Of a stretch of DNA of 64,000 nucleotides, positions 35,539 through 44,083 are shown piece after piece. How positions within the stretch are numbered: the first letter of the stretch is position 1; every line of letters starts with the position of its first letter. Both the position numbers and the translations under genes were made by a program. The stretch spans positions 1 to 64,000 of the forward strand of contig JAUIHM010000002.1 in NCBI GenBank assembly GCA_030432315.1, in the 5' to 3' direction. Source of the stretch: Alphaproteobacteria bacterium (GTDB lineage: Bacteria; Pseudomonadota; Alphaproteobacteria; Rhodobacterales; Rhodobacteraceae). Below the pieces are notes generated by a model. That model saw only the letters and a list, made by a program, of their open reading frames with translations, did not search any database and was not told the DNA's origin.

Positions 35539-35983
35539 CTTCCACCTCCACCGCCACCCCGAGCGGCAGCGATGCGGATCCCACCGCCGCGCGCGCATGG
35601 CGTCCGGCATCGCCAAACACCTCGACGAACAGGTCGGAGGCGCCGTTGATAACCTGAGGGTGCTCGGTAAACTCGGGCGTACAGGCGACGAAGCCCGTCA
35701 GCTTGACGACCCGCACCAGCCGAGACAGGTCGCCACCACAGGCCGCCTTCAACTGGGCAATCAGCGAAACGGCGCTGGCCCGCGCCGCGGCCCTGCCTTC
35801 GTCGACACTGAACCCGTCTCCCAGCCGGCCCCTGATCGGCCCCTGTTCCGACTGGCTGATCTGCCCGGAGATGAACACGAGCGCGCCACTCTGAACATAG
35901 GGCAGGTAATTGGCCACACCGGCCGGTGGCGTCGGCAGGGTGATGCCAAGCCCGGTCAGCCGGTCTTCTGCGGAACGTGTCAT
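35519..35983 (-). CDS. RidA-family protein
   Basis: A 154-residue member of the YjgF/YER057c/UK114 family, which hydrolyses reactive enamine/imine intermediates in amino-acid metabolism. The sequence has GALVFISGQISQSEQGPI near residue 30, VVKLTGFVACTPEFTEHP near 90 and the C-terminal ASLPLGVAVEVEGVFEIA, where the usual arginine of RidA's 'RxAVG' segment may be R125 in HARAAVGSASLP. GGGAGGA precedes ATG 35983. It belongs to the longer-loop subgroup rather than classical RidA (by length). It is the first gene of the leftward run. Confidence 0.85.
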   Translation of the reverse strand: MTRSAEDRLTGLGITLPTPPAGVANYLPYVQSGALVFISGQISQSEQGPIRGRLGDGFSVDEGRAAARASAVSLIAQLKAACGGDLSRLVRVVKLTGFVACTPEFTEHPQVINGASDLFVEVFGDAGRHARAAVGSASLPLGVAVEVEGVFEIA

Positions 35984-36115
35984 TCTGTCCTCCCTCTTTG
36001 CCGGACGACTTATCCACGCTCCGGCCCGGAATGAAACCGGAAACTGTCCAGAGCCGCACGGAAGCAATTCCCGCCTCCCGGGCAGGGCAGGGCACATGAC
36101 AGTGTCGCGATGCGG

Positions 36116-36132
36116 TACAATTCTCAATTGTA
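36116..36132. promoter_or_regulatory. 17-bp palindrome upstream of mlaA
   Basis: TACAATT-CTC-AATTGTA is a perfect 7-bp inverted repeat with a three-base centre, in the gap between RidA (leftward) and mlaA (rightward). Its left arm, TACAAT, also resembles a -10 box for mlaA. No regulator could be assigned from the sequence. Confidence 0.5.
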
Positions 36133-36148
36133 ACCCACCGGCGGACTG

Positions 36149-36919
36149 GTGTACCTCTTGTGCTCGCTAACGCGACAAAGGGGAATTCTTCTGGCCTTCA
36201 GGTTGGGTACATCAGCGCTGGTCGCGGTCCTTCTGGGCGGATGTGTCGCATCGCCCGATCCCAACAGCCTCTCGTTCGACCCGCTGGAGGAGCGCAACCG
36301 CAAGTCCCACAGCGTCAACAAGAGCTTTGACCGCGCAGCATTCGGTCCGATGGCCCGTGCCTATGGCGAAGGGCTGCCCCCGCCGGTCCGGCGCGGTGTC
36401 ACCAACCTTCAGCAGAACTGGTCGCAGCCGTCCTACGTTCTGCATTATTCCCTGCAGGGAAAGCCGGAACTGGCGGGCCGGTCGCTGATGCGCTTCGGCG
36501 TCAATACCCTGTTCGGGTTCGGCGGCCTGCTGGATGTCGGCGCCGAGTTGGGCATGGAGAACCGCGAAACCAATTTCGACGAAACCTTCAAGGTCTATGG
36601 CGTGCCCGAGGGCGCCTATGTCGAGGTGCCGCTCGGCGGTCCGGGAACCCAGCGCGACTGGACCGGCTGGGTGCTCGACAGCCTGACGGATCCCGTACTG
36701 CTGGTAACAACCACCGCGGGCGGCTATGCCCTTGTCGGCATTGCCGGACTTGATATCCTGAATGACAGGTACGAACTCGATACCGTGCTCGACGAACTCT
36801 ACAACAATTCCGCCGACAGCTATACTGCGCAGCGGATCACCTATCTGCAGAACATGCGGGCACGTCTGAACGACGGCACCGGCGTCGAGGCCCTGGAGGA
36901 CATTTATGTGGACTACTGA
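36149..36919 (+). CDS. mlaA: MlaA/VacJ-family outer-membrane lipoprotein
   Basis: A protein of about 256 residues. The lipoprotein signal ends in LVAVLLGGC with the acylated cysteine near residue 32. The mature part has FDPLEERNRKSHSVNKSFDR, then TLFGFGGLLDVGAELGME and YVEVPLGGPGTQRD, all typical of MlaA, which removes mislocalised phospholipid from the outer leaflet of the outer membrane. The start is uncertain: GTG 36149 is given, but AAAGGGG at 36177-36183 may serve a downstream start such as TTG 36203. It is followed by an mlaC-like gene with a short overlap. Confidence 0.9.
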   Translation: MYLLCSLTRQRGILLAFRLGTSALVAVLLGGCVASPDPNSLSFDPLEERNRKSHSVNKSFDRAAFGPMARAYGEGLPPPVRRGVTNLQQNWSQPSYVLHYSLQGKPELAGRSLMRFGVNTLFGFGGLLDVGAELGMENRETNFDETFKVYGVPEGAYVEVPLGGPGTQRDWTGWVLDSLTDPVLLVTTTAGGYALVGIAGLDILNDRYELDTVLDELYNNSADSYTAQRITYLQNMRARLNDGTGVEALEDIYVDY

Positions 36920-37526
36920 CACCCCCCTTATGAAACGCCGAACCTTTGTCGCCGGGATGCTTGCCGGAGCGGCCGTGCTGCTGCTGCCCCGCTTCGCCGC
37001 GGCCAGTCCGGTTTCGGAGGCCCAGGAACTGGTCGTGACCATTTCCGGCGAACTGGGACGGCTGGTCAATTCCGGCAAGAGCGGCAACGCCCTCTACCGG
37101 GACTTCGAGCGGCTCCTCGGCAGCTACGCCGACATGCCCGCAATTGGCGCGAGCGTGCTGGGCCAGCCCTGGCGCGGCGCATCCGCGGCGCAGAAATCCG
37201 CGTTCATTTCCGCATTCCAGAGCTATCTTGCGACCAAATACGGCCGTCAGTTCGGTGATTTCGCCGGCACCAGCATCACCGTCACAGGCGGCCGCGATGC
37301 CGGCCGCGCCGGGGTGCTCGTCAATACCGTTGCCACCCGTCCGGGCCGCGACAGCGTATCCGTCGACTGGCAGGTCAGCGACCGCAGCGGCAAACCGAAA
37401 GCGGTCAACCTGATCATCGAGGGGGTCTCGATGCTTGCCAACGAACGGGCGGAAGTCGGCGCCATGCTGGACGCCCAGGGCGGAAGCATCGACGGTCTGG
37501 TGGCCGAACTCAAACGCCGCAGCTGA
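36906..37526 (+). CDS. mlaC: MlaC/Ttg2D-family periplasmic phospholipid carrier
   Basis: A 206-residue exported protein. The signal sequence MKRRTFVAGMLAGAAVLLLP begins at residue 9 and has a twin-arginine look (RR then FVAG). The mature part ALYRDFERLLGSYADMPAIG and FISAFQSYLATKYGRQFGDF fits the MlaC/Tol-Ttg2 family, which shuttles lipid between MlaA and the inner-membrane ABC complex. ATG 36906 is chosen because GGAGG lies seven bases upstream; ATG 36930 has none. It overlaps mlaA by 14 bases. The inner-membrane MlaFED genes are not in the window. Confidence 0.88.
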   Translation: MWTTDTPLMKRRTFVAGMLAGAAVLLLPRFAAASPVSEAQELVVTISGELGRLVNSGKSGNALYRDFERLLGSYADMPAIGASVLGQPWRGASAAQKSAFISAFQSYLATKYGRQFGDFAGTSITVTGGRDAGRAGVLVNTVATRPGRDSVSVDWQVSDRSGKPKAVNLIIEGVSMLANERAEVGAMLDAQGGSIDGLVAELKRRS

Positions 37527-37554
37527 CCGGTCTGGCCGCCTGTCGCGCCCTGCG

Positions 37555-39588
37555 TCAGTTCCGGCCGAAAATTCCGCTGACCACGTTGCGGAAAACCGTC
37601 TGTACCGCGTCGCCGACGCTCCCGGCCACCTCGGCCGGGTTGACGCCCGCCACCGCGGGCTGCTGCACCGGCCGTTCGGGCGCGCGCATCGGCAACGGCC
37701 TGACCGGCAGGTCCTGACCGATCCGCACCATTGCCTCGTGCCAAAGCTCCGCCGGCAAACCGCCGCCTGTCACCCCGGTCAGCGGGGTGTTGTCGTCGTA
37801 ACCCATCCAGACCCCGGTGACGTAATCGGCGGTAAAGCCGATAAACCACGCGTCCCGCGCCGCCGAGGTGGTGCCGGTCTTGCCCGCCGCCGGTCGCCCG
37901 TCAAGCCTGGCCCGGCCGCCGGTGCCACTGTCGATCACCTGGGCCATCATCCAGATCAGTTCGCCCGACGCCCGGTCGTCGAGCACCCGAACCGGGGCCT
38001 CCCGGTCGCCGCCCAGCAGTTTGGTCCCGTCCGACTTCATCCGCAACTCGCGCATCCCGTAGGGAATCGACCGCATTCCGGAGTTGAGAATCCCCGCATA
38101 GGCGCCGGTCATCTCCAGCAGCGTCGCCTCCGACGATCCGAGCGCCAGCGCCGGACCGTCGGCAATCGGCGATGCCACCCCGAGATCCTCGGCCAGCGCC
38201 TTGACGCGGGCCCGGCCGGTCGCCTCGGACACCCGAACGGCGGAGGTGTTGATCGATTCCTTGAACGCCTCGGTCAGGGTGATCTCGCCCTTGAAATTGC
38301 GGGTGTAGTTCTTTGGTGACCACGGACCCGACCCGGGTACGTTGATCGTCAGAGGAGCGTCGAGCACCATGTCATACGGGCTGGCCCCGGCCTGCAGAGC
38401 CGCACCGTAAACGAATGTTTTGAACAGGGAACCCGTCTGCCGTTTGGCCTGGGTTGCCCGGTTGAACTGCCCGGCGGCGCCGTCGAGATCGCGCCCGCCG
38501 ATCATTGCCCGCACCGCGCCGTCCGGCGACATCACCACCATCGCCGCCTGGGCCTTCGACCCCGGTTTGACCTTGTTTTCAAAGATGTACTGCAGCGCCT
38601 CTTCCGCCGCCCGCTGTACCTCCGGATCAAACGTCGTCAGAACGGTGATGTCTTCTGTGGTGTCGCGTGTCAGCCACCCCGGAGCCGAGGACATCACCCA
38701 GTCGGCGAAATCCCCGCCGGCCCGCGCCGCTGCCGCTTTCGACAGCACTGCCGGCGAGCGGCGCGCCTCCGCGGCCTGCTCCGCGGTGATGTAGCCCTGC
38801 TGTTCCATCAGGTTGACAATCGTCGCCGCCCGGTTCTGCGCCCGGGCGAGGTTGTTGGTCGGCGCGAACGTCGAGGGCGCCCGCAGCAGCCCCGCCAGCA
38901 TGGCCGCCTCCGCGGGGGTAACGGTCGCGGCGGACTTTCCGAAATAGCGTTCCGATGCCGCCTGAAACCCGGTCGCTCCGGCGCCCAGATAGGCCCGGTT
39001 GAGGTAGATCGTCAGGATCTCGTTCTTGGTGAACTTGGCTTCCAGCGCCAGTGCTGCCGGAATCTCCTTGATCTTGCGCTCAAGGGTCCGCTCGTTGTCA
39101 AAAAACAGCAGTTTGGCAACCTGCTGCGTCAGCGAGGATCCCCCCTGAACGGTGCCGCCGGCACGAATGTTGATTACCATTGCCCGGGCAAGTCCGATCG
39201 GATCCAGACCGAAGTGCCTGAAAAAGCGCCGGTCCTCGGTGGCAACCACTGCATCGACAAGGTAGGGCGACGCGTCCTCGGCCTGAATCACCCCAAGCTG
39301 GTCGCCGCGCCAGGCAAAAACATTGCCGGATCTGTCGGCCAGCGTCACCGATCCCCGGTCGCGCCCGTCCAGAAGTTCATCGAATTCCGGAAGCTGGGAA
39401 TAGTAATAAAGCGTTCCAGCGCCGACCGCGAGGCCGACGACAATCGCCGTGCGAATGCCAATCCACCACAATGCTCTGAAAATGCTCAGAAACAAGGTTC
39501 TGACCAGGCGTTCGACGCGCCCGACCTTCGGCTTCTTCGCCCGCGCCCTGCGAGGCGCGGCAGGCGTTTTCCGGTTTTTTTGTGCCAT
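37555..39588 (-). CDS. Class A penicillin-binding protein (PBP1-type)
   Basis: A 677-residue bifunctional peptidoglycan synthase. One membrane segment lies at about 41-62. The glycosyltransferase domain has the catalytic Glu in EDRRFFRHFGLDP (118-130) and GGSSLTQQVAK (149-159). The transpeptidase domain has S387 in TGSLFK, the SIN triad at 445-447 and KTGT at 570-573. It polymerises lipid II and cross-links the stem peptides. A basic N-terminal tail (KNRKTPAAPRRARAKKPK) faces the cytosol. It converges on the mlaC-like gene. Confidence 0.94.
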   Translation of the reverse strand: MAQKNRKTPAAPRRARAKKPKVGRVERLVRTLFLSIFRALWWIGIRTAIVVGLAVGAGTLYYYSQLPEFDELLDGRDRGSVTLADRSGNVFAWRGDQLGVIQAEDASPYLVDAVVATEDRRFFRHFGLDPIGLARAMVINIRAGGTVQGGSSLTQQVAKLLFFDNERTLERKIKEIPAALALEAKFTKNEILTIYLNRAYLGAGATGFQAASERYFGKSAATVTPAEAAMLAGLLRAPSTFAPTNNLARAQNRAATIVNLMEQQGYITAEQAAEARRSPAVLSKAAAARAGGDFADWVMSSAPGWLTRDTTEDITVLTTFDPEVQRAAEEALQYIFENKVKPGSKAQAAMVVMSPDGAVRAMIGGRDLDGAAGQFNRATQAKRQTGSLFKTFVYGAALQAGASPYDMVLDAPLTINVPGSGPWSPKNYTRNFKGEITLTEAFKESINTSAVRVSEATGRARVKALAEDLGVASPIADGPALALGSSEATLLEMTGAYAGILNSGMRSIPYGMRELRMKSDGTKLLGGDREAPVRVLDDRASGELIWMMAQVIDSGTGGRARLDGRPAAGKTGTTSAARDAWFIGFTADYVTGVWMGYDDNTPLTGVTGGGLPAELWHEAMVRIGQDLPVRPLPMRAPERPVQQPAVAGVNPAEVAGSVGDAVQTVFRNVVSGIFGRN

Positions 39589-40230
<642 letters not shown>

Positions 40231-40265
40231 CCGAACCCCGTCGAACCAACCCAAGGAACCAATCA

Positions 40266-41600
40266 ATGAGACTGCTGACCAAGTTGCCATGGATGGCGGC
40301 GGCTCTCGCCGCCGGTCCTGCCTTTGCCCAGGAGGCAACGACTGAAGCCGCCCCTGCCGAGGCGGTCGTCGAGGTCGTTTCGAACATCAGCGCCGGCGAC
40401 ACCGCCTGGATGCTGACCTCCACCCTGCTGGTCCTGTTCATGATCCTTCCAGGACTGGCGCTGTTCTACGGCGGCCTCGTCCGGTCCAAGAACATGCTCT
40501 CGGTGCTGATGCAGTGCACCGTCATCACGTCCCTCGTCATGGTGATCTACGTCCTCTACGGCTACTCGATGTCGTTCGGCGGCGGCGAGGGCGCCTACTG
40601 GGGCGGTCTGTCGAAAATGTTCCTCGCCGGCGTCACCGCGGAGTCGGAATCCGGTACGATCCCCGAACTCGTGTTTGTCGCCTTTCAGATGACCTTCGCC
40701 TGCATCACCCCGGCGCTGATCGTCGGCGGTTTTGCCGAACGCATCAAGTTCCGGGCCGTGGTCCTGTTCGTCATTCTCTGGGTGACCATCGTCTATTTCC
40801 CGATTGCCCACATGGCCTGGGATGCCGCCGGCCTCTACTTCAACTGGGGTGCGTACGACTTCGCCGGCGGTACGGTGGTCCACATCAACGCCGGCATCGC
40901 GGCGCTGGTCGGCTCGATCATGGTCGGCCCCCGCATCGGCTACCGCAAGGACGTGATGGCGCCGCATTCGATGACCCTGACCATGGTCGGTGCATCGGTC
41001 CTCTGGGTCGGCTGGTTCGGCTTCAACGCCGGCTCGGCGCTCGGGGCCAACGGCCTCGCCGGTCTGGCGATGATGAACACCCTGGTCGCAACGGCCGGCG
41101 CGGTCGTCGCCTGGGCGCTGCTCGAAGCGATGCTGCGCGGCAAGGCGTCGATGCTCGGCGCCGCGTCCGGCATGGTCGCGGGCCTTGTCGCCGTTACCCC
41201 GGCGGCGGGTTTTGTCGGCCCGGTCGGGGCGATCTGCCTCGGCGTGATCGCATCGGCCTGCTGCTACTTCTTCGTTCAGGTGGTGAAGGAGAAGTTCGGC
41301 TATGACGACAGCCTGGACGTCTTTGGCGTGCACGGCATCGGCGGCATCGCCGGTGCGGTCCTCACTGGCGTGTTCGCCTCCACGGCCCTCGGCGGCGGCG
41401 GCTATCCGGAGGGCGTGACGATGGCCGGCCAGGTGGTCATCCAGTGCAAGGCGATCGGTGTGACCATCCTCTGGTGTGGCGTGGTCTCCGCGATCCTCTA
41501 CAAACTCGTCGACCTCATCGTCGGTCTGCGCGTTGCCCCAGAAACCGAACGGGAGGGACTCGATCTCGCCGTACACGGCGAGCGGGCCTACGCACACTGA
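40266..41600 (+). CDS. amtB: Ammonium transporter (Amt, copy 1)
   Basis: A 444-residue inner-membrane ammonium channel. The signal-like N terminus MRLLTKLPWMAAALAAGPAF is followed by about eleven membrane helices. The twin histidines of the pore are H206 in GGTVVHINAG and H356 in DVFGVHGIGG. ATG 40266 is chosen because AAGGAA lies upstream; the frame begins at 40227. It follows glnK copy 1 by 35 bases, the classical glnK-amtB pair. Compared with the second Amt at 42112 it is of clearly different sequence. Confidence 0.96.
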   Translation: MRLLTKLPWMAAALAAGPAFAQEATTEAAPAEAVVEVVSNISAGDTAWMLTSTLLVLFMILPGLALFYGGLVRSKNMLSVLMQCTVITSLVMVIYVLYGYSMSFGGGEGAYWGGLSKMFLAGVTAESESGTIPELVFVAFQMTFACITPALIVGGFAERIKFRAVVLFVILWVTIVYFPIAHMAWDAAGLYFNWGAYDFAGGTVVHINAGIAALVGSIMVGPRIGYRKDVMAPHSMTLTMVGASVLWVGWFGFNAGSALGANGLAGLAMMNTLVATAGAVVAWALLEAMLRGKASMLGAASGMVAGLVAVTPAAGFVGPVGAICLGVIASACCYFFVQVVKEKFGYDDSLDVFGVHGIGGIAGAVLTGVFASTALGGGGYPEGVTMAGQVVIQCKAIGVTILWCGVVSAILYKLVDLIVGLRVAPETEREGLDLAVHGERAYAH

Positions 41601-41720
41601 CACCGGTCAAACCCGGACGCCGGCGGTCACCGCCGGCGTCCGACACATTTGGGCGCGGTCCGCTCCGTCACGACAGGCGGCCGCCCGCGTCCACAAGGCA
41701 GAGCAAAAAGGAAATTGCCG

Positions 41721-42059
41721 ATGAAGCTGATCATAGCCGTGATCAAGCCCTTCAAGCTGGAGGAGGTCCGCGAAGCGCTTACCTCCATCGGCGTGCAGGG
41801 CATGATGGTATCCGAGGTCAAGGGCTACGGGCGTCAGTCCGGTCATACCGAAATCTATCGCGGCGCCGAATACGTCGTGAACTTCGTGCCGAAGATCAAA
41901 CTCGAACTCGTGGTCTCCGACGCGATTGCCGCCGAGGTGCTCGAAACGCTCTCAACCACTGCCAGAACGGGCAAGATCGGGGACGGCAAGCTGTTCGTCA
42001 TGGACGTGGAGCAGGCGCTTCGGGTCAGAACCGGAGAGACCGGTGAAGAGGCGCTCTGA
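41721..42059 (+). CDS. glnK: PII nitrogen regulatory protein GlnK (copy 2)
   Basis: A 112-residue PII protein with Y51 in the T-loop [15 protein letters not shown]. It differs from copy 1 at residues 5, 22, 28, 68, 70, 71, 72, 74, 79, 82 and 94, most of them clustered at 68-82 in and around the B-loop. AAAGGAAATTGCCG precedes ATG 41721. It lies 120 bases after the first Amt with no obvious second sigma-54 site, so it is probably read from the promoter upstream of copy 1 (inference). Confidence 0.96.
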   Translation: MKLIIAVIKPFKLEEVREALTSIGVQGMMVSEVKGYGRQSGHTEIYRGAEYVVNFVPKIKLELVVSDAIAAEVLETLSTTARTGKIGDGKLFVMDVEQALRVRTGETGEEAL

Positions 42060-42111
42060 TGAAAATGAGCCGAAACAACAGGAAATGGACGGAAAGAAGG
42101 TAAACTGCCAC

Positions 42112-43476
42112 ATGAACAAGTATCTTAAATTATCAGGTCTGGCGGCGCTCGCGCTTGCTGTCACTGCCGTTCCCGGGCTCGCCCAGGAAGCCGCGGCCGT
42201 CGTCGAGGAAGTCGTCGAGGATGTCACGCCGCCGATGGGCGAAGTCGGTTACATCTTCACCACCTTCATGTTCCTCGTCACCGGCTTTCTCGTCATGTGG
42301 ATGGCCGCCGGGTTCTCGATGCTCGAAGCCGGCCTCGTCCGCTCCAAGAACGTCACCATGCAGCTGATGAAAAACATCGCGCTGTTCGCCCTTGCTGCGA
42401 TCTTCTACTATCTGATCGGCTACAATCTGATGTATCCGGGCGACAACTGGATCGTACCGGATTACATCGGCGCCATCGGCGTGGCGGTGCTGGACGGTGT
42501 CGGTCTCGACGGTTCCGAACCGGACCTGACCTATGCGTCGGTCGGCTCGGACTTCTTCTTCCAGCTGATGTTCTGCGCCACCACCGCCTCGATCGTCTCC
42601 GGCGCCCTTGCCGAACGCATCAAGCTCTGGCCGTTCCTCGTGTTCATCGTCATCCTGACCGGTGTGATCTACCCGATCCAGGCAAGCTGGAAATGGGGCG
42701 GCGGTTTTCTTGACAGCCAGTTTGGATTCCTCGACTTCGCCGGCTCGACGGTCGTGCATTCCGCCGGGGGCTGGGCGGCCCTTGCCGGTGCACTCGTGCT
42801 CGGTCCGCGGATCGGCAAATACCCCAAGGGCGGCGGCGTGCATCCGTTCCCGGGTTCCAACCTCGCCCTTGCCACGCTCGGCATGTTCATCCTCTGGCTC
42901 GGCTGGTTCGGTTTCAACGGCGGTTCGCAGCTTTACATGGATACGGCCGGCAACGTCGCCGACATCAGCCGGATCTTCGCCAACACCAATGCCGCGGCTG
43001 CGGGTGGCGTGATTGCGGCCCTCTTGGTCACCCAGATCCTCTACAAGAAGCCCGACCTGACCATGGTCATCAACGGCGCGCTCGCCGGTCTGGTTGCCAT
43101 CACCGCCGAGCCACTGACCCCGACGCTCGGCCAGGCGACGCTGATCGGCGCCGTCGGCGGCATCCTCGTCGTCTTCGCCGTGCCCTTCCTCGACAAGCTG
43201 AAGATCGACGACGTTGTCGGTGCGATCCCGGTCCACCTGGTCTGCGGCATCTGGGGCACACTGGCGGTCTGCCTGACCAACCCGGACGCGACGCTCTTCG
43301 GCCAGCTGATCTCGATCATCATCGTCGGCGTCTTCGTGTTCTCCGTCAGCCTGGTTCTCTGGCTGCTGCTGAAGGCGTTCGTCGGTATCCGCGTCTCCGA
43401 GGAAGCGGAAATCAGCGGTCTCGATGTCGAGGAACTCGGCATGGAAGCCTATCCGGAGTTCCAGACCTCCAGCTGA
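42112..43476 (+). CDS. amt: Ammonium transporter (Amt, copy 2)
   Basis: A 454-residue inner-membrane channel with a signal-type N terminus (MNKYLKLSGLAALALAVTAV) and about eleven helices. Pore histidines are H216 in AGSTVVHSAGG and H375 in IPVHLVCGIWG. It belongs to a different Amt subgroup from copy 1: LVMWMAAGFSMLEAGLVRSK replaces the common start of the first helices, and the region at 110-145 is longer. ATG 42112 is chosen; an in-frame ATG at 42085 is possible. A strong terminator ends the operon 40 bases downstream. Confidence 0.94.
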   Translation: MNKYLKLSGLAALALAVTAVPGLAQEAAAVVEEVVEDVTPPMGEVGYIFTTFMFLVTGFLVMWMAAGFSMLEAGLVRSKNVTMQLMKNIALFALAAIFYYLIGYNLMYPGDNWIVPDYIGAIGVAVLDGVGLDGSEPDLTYASVGSDFFFQLMFCATTASIVSGALAERIKLWPFLVFIVILTGVIYPIQASWKWGGGFLDSQFGFLDFAGSTVVHSAGGWAALAGALVLGPRIGKYPKGGGVHPFPGSNLALATLGMFILWLGWFGFNGGSQLYMDTAGNVADISRIFANTNAAAAGGVIAALLVTQILYKKPDLTMVINGALAGLVAITAEPLTPTLGQATLIGAVGGILVVFAVPFLDKLKIDDVVGAIPVHLVCGIWGTLAVCLTNPDATLFGQLISIIIVGVFVFSVSLVLWLLLKAFVGIRVSEEAEISGLDVEELGMEAYPEFQTSS

Positions 43477-43516
43477 TACGGCTGAACCGGGGCTGCGGCC
43501 CCGCAAGAAACCCATT

Positions 43517-43550
43517 GACCCGGATGCCTGCATCCGGGTCTTTTCGTTTT
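43517..43550 (+). terminator. Rho-independent terminator of the glnK-amt operon
   Basis: Perfect 11-base arms GACCCGGATGC (43517-43527) and GCATCCGGGTC (43530-43540) with a two-base centre are followed by TTTTCGTTTT. A second, shorter stem GGGGC-TGCG-GCCCC (43489-43502) lies just upstream. Together they separate the nitrogen operon from the next gene. Confidence 0.9.
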
Positions 43551-43578
43551 CAGCAACCCGAAACATCCCGGTAGGCCA

Positions 43579-44079
43579 ATGACATTCCAGCGCGACTATT
43601 CCGATCTCCGCCAGCGCCTAGTCGCCGTCAGCGAAGGCGAGACCGACCCGATTTCCCTGATGGCGACGGCCGCCTGTGAGATCTATCACCACCTCGACGG
43701 CGTGGACTGGGCCGGGTTCTACCGCGTCACCGCGCCCGGCCTGCTCAAGATCGGCCCCTATCAGGGACCGCACGGCTGTCTGGTCATACCATTCGAACGG
43801 GGCGTCTGCGGTGCCGCCGCCCGTACCGGCGAGATCCAGATCGTCGCCGATGTCGACCTTTTCCCCGGCCATATCGCCTGCTCCGCGTCAACCCGGTCCG
43901 AGATAGTCGTCCCGGTCACCGGTCCGGACGGCGCACTCCTTGCCGTGCTCGACCTCGACAGCAACACGCCGAACGCCTTCGATGAATCCGATGCCGCGGC
44001 GCTCGATGCCATCTGCCGTGAAATTTTCACGACCGCGCCGCAACCGGGCTTGCGAGTACCGGGAGGTCCGTCAGAGTAG
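43579..44079 (+). CDS. Free methionine-(R)-sulfoxide reductase (GAF domain)
   Basis: A 166-residue GAF-domain enzyme that reduces free methionine R-sulfoxide. The three expected cysteines are visible: C67 in GPYQGPHGC, C77 in GVCGAA and C101 in HIACSASTRSEIVVPV. The motif VDWAGFYRV near residue 43 is also conserved in the family. It lies after the operon terminator and four bases before adenine deaminase, suggesting a common transcript with the purine genes. Confidence 0.9.
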   Translation: MTFQRDYSDLRQRLVAVSEGETDPISLMATAACEIYHHLDGVDWAGFYRVTAPGLLKIGPYQGPHGCLVIPFERGVCGAAARTGEIQIVADVDLFPGHIACSASTRSEIVVPVTGPDGALLAVLDLDSNTPNAFDESDAAALDAICREIFTTAPQPGLRVPGGPSE

Positions 44080-44083
44080 CGCC

